The notes below the pieces were generated by a model, which saw nothing but the letters and a program-made list of their open reading frames with translations, searched no databases and was not told where the DNA came from. Shown piece by piece: positions 19,899 to 30,500 of a stretch of 31,823 nt of DNA; the stretch's first letter is position 1; every line of letters starts with the position of its first letter. This DNA comes from Smittium culicis (lineage: Eukaryota; Kickxellomycota; Harpellomycetes; Harpellales; Legeriomycetaceae), in contig LSSN01006072.1 of NCBI GenBank assembly GCA_001970855.1, positions 1-31,823 on the forward strand, in the 5' to 3' direction. The translations under genes and the position numbers were made by a program.

Positions 19899-20917
19899 AT
19901 GGGAAATGATGGAGGATCAATTCCAAAGCGGAGCGAGCTCGTCCAGATGAAGGCGAAGAAGGAGCAGGCGGAGACAAAGATCCAGTCGATATCTAAATGG
20001 TTTTTTTGTGCGCTATCGAAGCTGCCGCTGAGCGAGCCGATAGTAAGCGACAAGCTGGGAAAGCTGTACAATAAGGAGTCGATGCTGCAGTTTCTTCTGG
20101 ACAGAAGCGGTGCGTTTGGGGATGCGGACAATATATGCTGGTACGTCAAGAGCTTGAAGCACATCAAGCAGCTTGTGCTGACAAAAAACCCTGCGTTTAC
20201 CGAGAAGAGGAGCGCAAAGGCGCGTAGTGGCAGCGACTACTACACGACAGCACAGTTTATTTGCCCTATTCTGCAGAAAGAGATGAACGGACGCGTTGGG
20301 TTCTGTTGCATGTGGGATTGCGGCTGCGTTATTTCCGAGGAAGCAGCGAGTCTAATGAAGACAGATTTGTGCTTAAATGTAAGGCTTATTATCTACAATA
20401 ATTTAAAAAAAAAGCTTTTTTTTTTTTTTTTTGTCATTTATTTAAATGATTTATTTTAATATTGGGTGTTTAGTGCGGTAAAAAGATTGATAGAACCAAG
20501 GTGGTGACGTTGAATCCAAGTGCTGAAAGAGCTGCAGAGATGCTTGACATTTTATCTGCGGAAACAAGAGCCAAGAAAAGCAAGTCTTCATCGAAGAGTA
20601 ACAAGTTAAACAGCGCCGAGTTGGAAAGCAGCTACAGCGATAAAAAAATAGCCGGCATGTCAGCACCAGCCCCAGCTTCTAAAAAGCGCCGAATGGAGCC
20701 AGCTGCTAGCGATGCTAAAGCCGCTAAACTTTCTAGCTGTTCGATTCCTTCGAGCAGGATTATCGAGCAGTACTCGTCAGCTACAGCATCTGAAAAGGGT
20801 CAAGCTAAATCAAACCCTGTTCTGGACAGCATTTTCATCAATGATAACGATCGCAAGAAGAACGATGATAATAAGAATTACTTGTTTAAAGGAACTTTCA
20901 ACCGCTATGTATCATAA
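19899..20917 (+). CDS. RTF2: Rtf2 homologue (replication termination factor 2)
   Basis: Two exons, 19899-20378 and 20474-20917, give 307 residues, about the length of the human protein. The N-terminus MGNDGGSIPKRSELV is the family hallmark, followed by FCALSKLPLSEPIV (36-49) and LGKLYNKESMLQFLLD (53-68). The RING/U-box-like Rtf2 domain continues with FICPILQKEMNGR (120-132) and FCCMWDCGCVIS (136-146), closing with LCLN-CGKKI (157-165), whose Cys pair is joined only by splicing. The tail is Ser/Lys-rich with a possible nuclear signal KKRRME and ends in FKGTFNRYVS. Rtf2 proteins act at replication forks: fission yeast Rtf2 stabilises a paused fork at a barrier, and human RTF2 is removed from stalled forks by the proteasome. 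The coding 5' end is more GC-rich than its surroundings. Confidence 0.95.
20379..20473 (+). other. RTF2 intron (95 bp)
   Basis: The intron starts GTAAGG and ends TTTAG. Splicing keeps the frame and creates the C-L-N-C zinc-ligand pair expected for the family, while reading through reaches a stop at 20459. A TTTTAAT near 20453-20459 could serve as branch point. The intron contains A9-GC-T17 (20405-20432), which includes a perfect 20-bp palindrome. Confidence 0.9.
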
Positions 20918-20940
20918 ATATCGTATTATAGACCGCTTTT

Positions 20941-21024
20941 ATTTTAATTTTCAACGATTTAATTTTAATTTTCAACGATTTAATTTTAATTTTCAGCTAT
21001 TTAATTTTAATTTTCAGCTATTTA
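20941..21024 (+). repeat. Minisatellite, four 21-bp units, in the RTF2 3' region
   Basis: Four exact-length tandem units start 24 bases after the RTF2 stop. Units 1-2 carry TTTTCAACGATTTA and units 3-4 carry TTTTCAGCTATTTA; each begins ATTTTAA. The pairing of variants suggests two rounds of duplication. Being a multiple of three, the unit gives a 7-residue repeat in one frame, but there is no sign that it is translated. Confidence 0.9.
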
Positions 21025-21140
21025 ATCTTGATAAATTTTATTTTTTAAAAAATTGTAAAGTGAAGATATTTATAAAAGCAGAAAAGATACATTGGTTGCA
21101 GACAACAAAAAAGAAAAGTAAGGACGAATGCATGAAAGGA

Positions 21141-21170
21141 GGGAGTAATGGGGGGGGGGGGTAAGGGGGG
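21141..21170 (+). repeat. G-rich tract (G12 and G6 runs), possible G-quadruplex
   Basis: GGGAG is followed by 12 consecutive G (21150-21161), TAA and 6 G (21165-21170). This is the most G-rich spot in the window. It lies in the 314-bp gap where RTF2 and GLO3 converge, so it is in or near both 3' ends. Quadruplex formation is inferred from the pattern only. Confidence 0.7.
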
Positions 21171-21231
21171 ATGGTGAAATAAAGGACCTGATACAGATAG
21201 AGACTAACGATAAAAATAAAAAAAAAGAAGT

Positions 21232-22761
21232 TTAGTATCTAAAAGTATCCAGGTATTCAGAAACGCTTGATGAGCCTTTGAGCCAGACTTGTTTTAAGGT
21301 TTCAGCCTTATCGGAGTTTAAAATATCGTCGAGGACTTCACGGGCATTGTAGCCTAAATCGCGTAAATCGAGGTCAGAGCCGAAAGTATCTCTTCCCCAG
21401 TATTCAGCAGAACCAGAGTTATTGTTGTTGGAACTTCTTGAATTTGAGTTATTGTAATCGTTATTGTTGTTATTATCGAGAGAGAAGAATTGTGCGGAGG
21501 AGATAGATTTAGCGTTTTTAAAGTTTTTTTGGGCGAAGCCTACATCAGGGCTATCGTTTGAGGCGTTATTAGTAGAGTTTGAGAATGACGAATTTTTATA
21601 TGAGCTGGAAGAGGTTTGTTTTGAGGATGAATTGGATGAAGAGAGTTGTTGGGTTTTAACAGTTCCAAAGCCAAATCCACCGACAGCAGCTGATAAAGTA
21701 TCAGCTTCGGGAGAAGTAGGGTTTTGTTTTGATGAAGAGTTAGCGGAGTAGGCTAGACGGCTAGATGAGGAATTAATTGTGGAACTATTTTCTTGGGGAC
21801 TATCGAATCCAGGAACGTAGCCAAACCCACCAATTTTAGCAGGGGTGTTTGAGTTTGAGGAGTTTGAATTTGGGGAGTCAGATAGTAAGCTGCGTTGTTT
21901 TATGAGGCTAGCTTCTTGAGAAGCTTTAGCGGCCAATTCTTCAAAGTTTTCGATAGGTTTAGCGTCTATTTTTACGGCGCCACCACCAAGTTTTTTCTTT
22001 AAAGTGGCAGGTTTTTTGGAGATTTGACCAGGTTTGGAAGATTTTTTGAAAGAAAGGACGGGTTTGAAGGAGGAGTTTGCAGAGGTAGGTGTTTTAGAGG
22101 GTGCATTATCAGAGGGGGAATCAGCAGTAGATATATCAGAGGTAATTAATGGGGTAGGGGTATTTGTTAGAGGGGCAGGTGTAGTGATAGGATTGGAGGT
22201 AGTGGTTGTGGTTGGTAGGGTATTGGTTATAGAGGGAACATTGGTTTGAGAGGGGATGGATTCAGAGGTATCGGGTAAATTTTGAGAGGAGGAGGGAGCG
22301 GTATCCATTTCAGAGTTAGCTAGTTCAGCAGCAGCTTTTGCGAGGTGTTGCCTGTATAAGAGGGCAGCGCGGCAGGTGTACTTTTTTTCGACGCTTTTGC
22401 CACCGATAGAGCCGATTCCAGAGCTGTTGATGTATTCACCGCAAGCGTTGTTTATCCAAAAGTTCTGGGCTTTAGAGTTTCCACCCAAGCGCATATTAGC
22501 GAGCTGTAAATCGCTCCAACCATCGAGGGCGGTGCTGCGTACAAAGCTGATGTGGACACCGAGATTTCGATGAACAGAGGAGCAGGATAGGCAGAGGAAG
22601 ATGCCATAAGTGACGCTGGCCCACACGGGCAGACGCTTTCCGCAATCAAAACAGGTTTGGTTTTCAGTTTTCTTGAGGAGTTGGCGGAATATCTGGTCGC
22701 ATTTTTCTTTGTCGACAATCCTTGAGGTTTCGTCAGTTAAAGGGTTTTGGGATTTCAGCAT
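21232..22761 (-). CDS. GLO3: Arf GTPase-activating protein, Glo3/ArfGAP2-3 type
   Basis: A single-exon gene of 509 residues. The N-terminal ArfGAP domain (about 20-145) has the C4 zinc finger C37-x2-C40-x16-C57-x2-C60, followed by the catalytic-type Arg at 65 ([17 protein letters not shown]). [11 protein letters not shown] and [12 protein letters not shown] close the domain. A Ser/Thr/Asn/Pro-rich linker follows, with a basic patch [17 protein letters not shown] near 250, where Glo3 proteins bind coatomer. The C-terminus has [13 protein letters not shown] (about 414-426) and a later [13 protein letters not shown], the Glo3-type regulatory repeats. This is the basis for Glo3 rather than Gcs1. 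The family stimulates GTP hydrolysis by Arf1 during COPI coat function at the Golgi. It converges with RTF2, and the Asn/Ser runs near 430-450 are unusually long. Confidence 0.93.
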   Translation of the reverse strand: MLKSQNPLTDETSRIVDKEKCDQIFRQLLKKTENQTCFDCGKRLPVWASVTYGIFLCLSCSSVHRNLGVHISFVRSTALDGWSDLQLANMRLGGNSKAQNFWINNACGEYINSSGIGSIGGKSVEKKYTCRAALLYRQHLAKAAAELANSEMDTAPSSSQNLPDTSESIPSQTNVPSITNTLPTTTTTSNPITTPAPLTNTPTPLITSDISTADSPSDNAPSKTPTSANSSFKPVLSFKKSSKPGQISKKPATLKKKLGGGAVKIDAKPIENFEELAAKASQEASLIKQRSLLSDSPNSNSSNSNTPAKIGGFGYVPGFDSPQENSSTINSSSSRLAYSANSSSKQNPTSPEADTLSAAVGGFGFGTVKTQQLSSSNSSSKQTSSSSYKNSSFSNSTNNASNDSPDVGFAQKNFKNAKSISSAQFFSLDNNNNNDYNNSNSRSSNNNNSGSAEYWGRDTFGSDLDLRDLGYNAREVLDDILNSDKAETLKQVWLKGSSSVSEYLDTFRY

Positions 22762-22910
22762 TATTTGAAAACGAATTGGCTTTGAGATGATATGGGGAGT
22801 TGACGTAGAATTTGAGAAGGGTTGAGCGAGAGAGAATAATTGAAGAGGATGGATGTGTGAGTGTGAGAATGAGCGATGTGGTTAAAGTAGAAGAAGTTTG
22901 TGCTGTTGAA
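22762..22910 (-). promoter_or_regulatory. Probable GLO3 leader/promoter, pyrimidine-rich on the coding strand
   Basis: On the minus strand the 150 bases before the GLO3 ATG are rich in C and T with few G (for example CTCTCTCGCTCAACCC). CT-rich tracts just upstream of start codons are common in fungal promoters. No TATA box was assigned. Confidence 0.35.
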
Positions 22911-23772
22911 GTAAGAAAGAGCTATATAGCTAAAAAAAATAAAGGAGGGATGAATGGCTGAATTTTCTAGACTTCATTTATGTAGATGATACAGCCAATA
23001 GTGAGCAAATTTATAATTAAATGCATAGTATCTACGATTTAAGTGGCTTGTAGAAGAGCAACGTCCACCTAAAATATGTCTATTGGTCAAAAGTGTGTTG
23101 AAGTACGAATCATGGCTACCAATAGGAGGACGAATAGATTATCGTAGTTTTTGTAGGCATAAATTATGGTTCAGAAACAAATTATTTGTTTTGAAGCGTA
23201 AATTAATGAAGGCTAAAAACTCTCGAATGCAATATTTTGTACGAAATTATATTTTATTTCTCGCTCCTAATATTTAAGGCAATATTCAATGATACTTTTA
23301 GTCTTGTATGGGGGGGGTTTTTTATAGATGCATGGAGAGCGGTTTTATAGACACTATAAAATATATATGTATAAATTTTTATGGGCGTTTTAAGTAAATA
23401 CACAGGAACTCCACATATGCAGCACGAATGAGCATAAACAGTCTATTCGGAGGTTAAAAGCTATGATAATTCATACTTTTTTGTTTTTGTAAAACACCAA
23501 GCTAATCTCTATTCTGAGAATACAGCGGTATAGCCAATACATTTCACAGATCTAACCCCATAACCCAATTATATCCCTGAGCATACTTTTTTACTTTTTT
23601 TCCTAGGCATCTATTAGTGCAGAGTACAATTTAAGCAGGCCAAGGCTCTATCCCATTCGCGACCAATTCATATAAATAAAATGGATTATATGATTCGCTA
23701 ATAGTTTTAAAGCAATTATATTATTTGTTAAATTATTAGTGTACCAATGATTCTTAAGGCCTCCGAATTAAG

Positions 23773-23840
23773 TATTTTATTGAACACAGTTGGCTATATC
23801 TGACGGATCAAAATCGTCTACCGCCTAATAAAGGGTTAAA
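23773..23840 (+). repeat. Dispersed repeat, copy B
   Basis: The partner of 19379-19448. GTTGGCTATATCTGAC (23789-23804) is followed about 200 bases later by GCCAGATATATCAAC near 24001-24015, which matches its reverse complement imperfectly. This copy may therefore be one end of a short inverted-repeat element of about 230 bp. Confidence 0.5.
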
Positions 23841-24288
23841 GTGTTATTTTGCGTAGATTGCTTGGATGCAGTGAAATAGACTATCTGGCTTTTGAAGGCT
23901 TAAAAATAGTTCTGCTAATTTTTTTTCTAAAGTATTCTGATTAAAAACAGTTCTGACTATCTAATTGGCCAAATCAAGTATGATAATAGCCAATAGGTAT
24001 GCCAGATATATCAACACAGCAAAATCAGCGCTGATTTGAGGGCCCATAATAAGAAAATAAATACCGGTGACTTTTGTATTTTTTTTTTAATTGTTTACTA
24101 TTAAATATTGTGCAGAAAACTTTAAAGATTTGCCGCTTGCTAACACTTTTCCAACTTCCTATCCATTATTTATTTTTTAATTTTTTTAGTTTAGGCTCTA
24201 ACTATAACTGAAACAAACTCCCACTGCAAAAGCCTTTCTCAGCGCTTAAACTACCATTTCTTCATCCTGCTAATCCCCCTTTCTACCG

Positions 24289-24520
24289 CTATTTAAGCCT
24301 GTTGGTTCCCTTCCCATTTTCTGTATCTATTTTTAGTATTTTCTTGTCTATTAAACTTATATCACCCATCCTCTCCATAAGTATTCAATATCCTACTCAC
24401 CCTCCACACACCCCTCCCCCCACTGTCTTCCAACACTTAGCCTTCATAAATATCTTTTACCTTAACTCGCCTTCTATTCGTCTCTAATTTAGCCATTTCT
24501 CAATTCTTCCTTTCTATAAA
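24289..24520 (+). promoter_or_regulatory. Probable promoter and leader of the BRCT gene
   Basis: A TATTTAAG element at 24290-24297 lies about 240 bases before the ATG, followed by a strongly pyrimidine-rich stretch (for example CACCCTCCACACACCCCTCC). An upstream ATG at 24525 opens only a four-codon frame (ATG ATC TTA TAA) that ends just before the main start at 24537. It could act as a minimal upstream ORF. Confidence 0.35.
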
Positions 24521-24536
24521 AATTATGATCTTATAA

Positions 24537-27500
24537 ATGATCAACTTTAACAAAATATTGGTTGATTCTTCCGGGAATCCTGTGAATTTTTACTTGCATT
24601 CCGTCAAAAATTTTAACTATTTAAAAAACTTCATCGAAAGCTACGGCGGTATAGTCAAACTCAAATACAAGGACTCTGACAATATCGTCGTCTTATCCGA
24701 CTCCCAAATCAATAAACATTTTAAAGTCCCTTACTACTCAACCGATTATGTCTACGATTGCATAACTAACAACTCCTTATTGGACCTCAATAAATACAAA
24801 ATTGGTCCTGATAACTCTACCATCGACTCCTCCTTATTCAGCTCCGACTTCAACTATCCCGTTGAAAACTCTTTACCAATAGACTTCCTCTCTAAACCCC
24901 TATTAAAACCCCCCTTCCTTAGAAATAAACCCCCCCTCTCTTACCATAAAGCTGTATCTTTCTCCTCCTCCGACACCAACCAATTTATACCTAAATTCTC
25001 TATTCCTAAACATAAAATTTCCTCCCCTAAATTTCAACGTTCAACCTCAAACTCCTCTACCGCCTCTAAAAGAAAAAAAATCCCCTTTAAAAAATCTCTC
25101 TCCTCTTTTGCTGAATCTCAAAACAAATGGAAAATTACCACTAAACCCACTCTTCCAAACAAAAGTCCCCCCTCCACCCCCATTAATCCTTCTTTATCCC
25201 CCGCTCACAACTCCAACTCGAACCCAAACCACAACTTCGCCATTAATACCTCCCTTAAATTTAACCTTCACGACTCCCCAATCTCTATAAACTCTGAAAA
25301 TTATACATCCAACTCTCCCCCAAAACCCCAGATTATTTCCACTTTCAACAAAGCTCCCCAAATCGACTTTGGCCTCGACCCCGACGACAGATTCTCTGAC
25401 TACATCCTTTCTTCTAAATCTGTCCCCCTCCTCAATATTGATAAAAATACCAGCTTCATCGACGACTCTAACAGTAACCACTCCAACTCTGATTCCTCCT
25501 CCTTCTCCTCCTTTTTACCCCCCAAATCTTTCGACTTTCGTTCCCCCCCTAACTCCTCTCCACATAACTCCTCTACTAATTCCTCTCCCCATAACTCTTC
25601 TAATAATTCATCTCGTCCCAACTCTTCTACTAATTCCTCTCCCCATCAAAGCCCAAAACTCAAAATCTCTTCTTTTGATAATAATACTAGCCCACTTCAT
25701 CTATCCACCAATGACTCTATCAGCCTCAGCATCGATTCTAATAGCCTCTTGGATGACCAATCTAGTCTCTTTAAAATTCCTAGCAAAATTTCTGACTTTA
25801 ATGATTTTGGCTCCGAATTCAACTATGATTTTGACACCGAAGAAAGCGATATCTTTTTCAGCCACCCTGTAAGCAACAACTCCAATCCTTACCTTGATAA
25901 ACTAGTAGGCTCTATCCCTCCTGGATCAATCTTTAATGACCTCAGTATCAATATAAATTCAAATAGTAACCTCAACCAATTTTCTCCTGAAAATAAAAAT
26001 CATTCCATCTCTTCCATCTCTTCCTTCTCTGACCTAAAGACAAACATCTCTCATAACTCTCCTCTCTCTAACATATCCGATCCTAAATTAACCAAAAAAA
26101 CTTCCGCTTTATCCTTACTCCCAACTGACAATAATCTCACTCAAAATAATAGCGATAAAATCATTTCCCCAGAACCTAATAAATCAAGCCATTCTACCTC
26201 GCCTCAATCCAATGACTCCTCTATAAATACTAATAATCCCTCTCAACATCAACAATCAAATGTTGTATCGCCAACTATCTCTAATAATACTCCAAAAAAT
26301 CCCACGAAATCAAAAATGCCTTTGAGCAAATTAGTCGAATCTTACAATAACTATCGCCTTAAAAAGCAATTAAGACTTTCAAACAACATAATAAACAAAA
26401 ATTCAGAGTTAATCTCTAACTCTCATTCTACAATTCAACCCAATTTAGTCTCAACCACCACTAACGAACCCAGATCTGTTGAAAATCATAATTCTATCCA
26501 GAATAATAATTTACACAACATCCAAACTTTAAACCCTCCCCAACAAACCCTCAACACAGATTCATCAAATAATTGCCAAACTTTAAATAGTTTGAATCAA
26601 CTTCAATATACAGCAATTAACCTTAATCAAACTCCATCAAAAAATTATTTACATACCCAAAATGTATATAATCTAATTGTACCTGATCACATCTCATCTC
26701 AACAAAATCCTAATTCCGCTGAAAATAACTTATTAGCTCAATTAAATTCCCAAAAAAATATCGATCCCATCTTTCCCACAAATATCGGCTCAAGCTTATC
26801 TGCTTTAGAAAAATCAACTCAAGTCTTATCTGAGTTTATTATGCAAAATAGCAATAGCTCTTTCTCTAATCCCATAAGCGCTAACTCAACATCTATTAGT
26901 TTTAATAGTATTACTTCAAACTACAATATATCTACTGGTCAAAACATTTCTATTTCGAAAAACTCATCTAAAAGCCTCCTATCTAGCGATATTGATTACA
27001 CTTTTGAAAATATAGGAAAAGTTTCATTGTCAAACGATGCCTTGGCTCAAGATGAAACCCCAGTTTTAAATAAAAGCACCCATAATTCTAGCCCTGGCTT
27101 GAACATTTCCTCCCTTGATAACAACGTACCCTATACTTTTGAAAATATTGTAATCAACACTACCCAAAGCCTACCAACAGATTGCTCAGAAACTGAGTCC
27201 CCAGTTATCTTTACATGCAATTCCAAGGATGTAATTCATTACGATGGATCCAACGTTTCTAAAAGTGATATTAAATTAGATAAAGAAAAGACTACTTTAC
27301 ATGAAATCGATAAAGACTCTATACCAGCTTCGATAACCACTACTAGGCTCGAATCAAACATTCAATCAATTTACACTTTTCAAAGTACCCCCAGCTCGTC
27401 TGAAAATGTTAAAACTAGCAAATCTCAAAGTTTTGACGTCTCTCGAACAAATAATGACGTATCCTTAAATTCTTTTATTGAAGAGGACCCAATATCTACC

Positions 27501-30500
27501 CTGGATATTAGAATCAATACTGATTCGAATAGCGAAACTATCAAATCTCCTCTTTCTCCATTTAAAGTTCCTGTTGAAAGTAAATTGATTTCGAATAAAG
27601 ATACAATTGATGTTGAAAGTAGGCACCCCGATTTTATATTTCCAAAAATAAGCAGATTTAACGAGCATAAAGAAAACGATACTAGTTCTGATAATGATAA
27701 TGAAACATTACTTATCTCTAAAGCATCAGCTATAAATCTGCTCGAAAGTAATGATTACCAAGCTCCTGATTCTATACTCAACCCATTACCATTAGATGCA
27801 TCCACGCCGAATGACGGAAATCGAGATCTCGCATTTATGGAAATGAGCTCTACTTTTTCTTCTAATTTTTCAATTTCTGAATGCATCGAATCTAGCAATA
27901 AAAAATCAGATTTTTCTCAAATTCATAACTTGTTCAATTCTGAAAATGAAACTGAAAATGGAGCTAAAGACGAAGCTGCAAATCAAACTCAAAATGAAGC
28001 TGCAAAGTCTAGGAAATATGAAACTAAGATTCAAGCTGAAAATGAAGCTGAGATTGAAGCTGCAAATGAAACTCAAAATGAAGCAGCAAAGTCTAGAAAA
28101 TATGAAATTTCAATTGAATCTGTAAACATATTAGATACTACTCATAAAGAAGTTGATAGATCTAAAGATAATATTGATTCTTTAACTTATAGACCTAAAG
28201 AAAATGATATTGATTCTTCAACTAATAGAACTATTGAAGCTGAATCTCAAAATGAAGCTCAAGGATATAATAAAGTTGATGTATCATTTCAACAAGAAAC
28301 AAATACTGATATTGAAAACATGGATGAGCCTGAAGAATATGTGGTGAAAGATGGCGAGATAAATGAAACTGAAATTGAAGATACAATACCTTCTCAACAA
28401 GAAACTAAAATTGAAAGTCAAAAATCAACCGGAGTCGAAATTGATAATTCTGAGATAATTGAAACTCAAGAGAAACCTGAAATAGAAGCTGAAAAGGCAC
28501 ACATAGTCCAAGTTAAAGGTGCTGATCTGGAATCATGTACTGAGAACACTAAAAATATGTCTAGCCTTATCAAAAAAATAGAAATAGATATCAGCAAAGA
28601 ATGCATACCGATCAACATCGACTTAAATTTCGCAGAACCCATCCCATTTAATAAAAACAGCTTTATCAACCAAGAAGTTATCTCTATTGAAGAGGATGAT
28701 AATTTATCTTCGCAAACAAACGAAAGAAGCTTTCCCCATAGATACAAAACTCGATCCGCATCCAAGATTAAAATATCAGAAAATACAAAAAAATCGAAAT
28801 CAAAGGCTTCTAAAAATAAAAAGCATAATTCTCCTGATAACGACCTGCGTTCCAAAAAAAATAAGCGTGGTAGATCTAATAAAAAGAACTTTATTGAGTT
28901 GATTTCGTCTGACCACGAAGTTCAGGCCGAAAATCATCCTCTAGAAAATAATAGTTATACCTTAGAATCACCTTCTTTAAGAGAAGTGCTAAGCAATAGT
29001 TCAGATAATTGTGCTCTTAGTACATTAACATCTAACCTCGATATTAATTACAATCCTAATCAAAGTCCTGTCAATAATCATCATGCCACAATAAATGACT
29101 TGGATCCCGTTTCAGAAAGTTTAGAAAGTCAAATACTTATTGAAGACCAAGTCTCCTGCGACAAACAATCAGACTCTCATAACAATATTTTTGATACTGC
29201 CAATTCTACTAATCCAATAATATCAAATAAAAGTGATATATCTAGTATCGACTCTAGTGTAAATAATGAAATAACTCCTTTATCTGTAATAAACACCGAA
29301 AATGAAGTCTGTCAAATCAATGATGATCCTATGTATCAGAAATTTAGTAGCTCTGATATTTCACCAGAACATATCAACAAATATAATTTTACTGGTAAAT
29401 CGCCAAATATCGATATATACAATTCTTCACATGAACTGCAACCAGATGAAAATGTTGAAATAATAAGTTTATCTGAAATTAAAAACGAAATGAATGAACG
29501 CAAATCAGAATTGGATAGCATTAGCGAACTTGTCTTTCTAAATGTAATTAGAAATGTGTCTATTGAAGCAGAAGCTCCGTTTAGAGTAGAAAAATTTAAT
29601 TTTGAAATTAATGCCGATGGTAATAGGAGCGACTTAGTACTACAAGATTCAATTGAAAAAAATCCAAATTCGAATATTAAAGAACAAACTAAATTACTGA
29701 ATTTAGATAATGTGGAGCATCAGGAAGCCGATTATATTCTAGGATCGAATAATCCATCGATTAACCCCAATTTTGATTCTCGCGGAGACAATTTACTTTC
29801 ATCTAGAAATCTCGAATCTGATGAAAATCAAAATTCTGCTTCAATTGCTAATCAAGTTGACAATTTGGAATTTTCGGATCCTTCAGCCGATGACCAATTT
29901 AGGATCGATTTTGCTGATGATCTAGACCTTGGAAACAATTTAGGCCAAACCCCATTAATAATTGATAAGAACTTTAACAATTCTGCAAAAATAATTATGC
30001 CTTACCCTGCTAATGATAAAATTCGTATTAAAATCAACAAAAAATCCAAGATTCCTCGTAGAAAAAAAATAAAAATTATCGGTCTTGACCTTAAACGAAA
30101 ATTAAAAATCAATGTAGGAAAAATAAATTCTTTCAAGTCAATAATCAAGCGGCCTAGAAATGAACTATCTAATTTTAGTAATAACAAGTCTAATGACGCT
30201 CTTATTAAAAAAATCACCGCCATATACAATAAAAAACCCACTGCTTCAGATAAAAAAACGCCTGTAATATCCAATAGAAAACTAGATAAAATATCATTGA
30301 AGAAAAATTTTGAAAGCCCCAATAACACTTCGTCAAAAGCTAAAATCAAATTACCATCCAAACCTTCCAAGCGCCTAGCTAAAAAAGTAATAAGACAAGC
30401 GGAATCTAATATTAAAAAGCCTAAAACTGCAGGCATTTCAATTTCTGTTTTGGCTAACACAGCTTCAGTTATCCCAAAAACATTACACAAATCACCAATT

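Larger units (their letters stand above)
22762..24536. other. 1.8-kb divergent intergenic region between GLO3 and the BRCT gene
   Basis: AT-rich, with no convincing gene: the 64-codon frame at 23083-23277 starts at TTG and matches nothing I know. It contains copy B of the dispersed repeat, a run of 8 or more G near 23310-23318, and pyrimidine-rich leaders on the coding strand of each flanking gene. Both promoters should lie here. Confidence 0.55.

Noticed and set aside
25369..25872. 167-residue Pro/Leu/Thr-rich plus-strand ORF
   Set aside because: It is the shifted frame of the pyrimidine-rich start of the BRCT gene, whose own frame is open for more than 7 kb.
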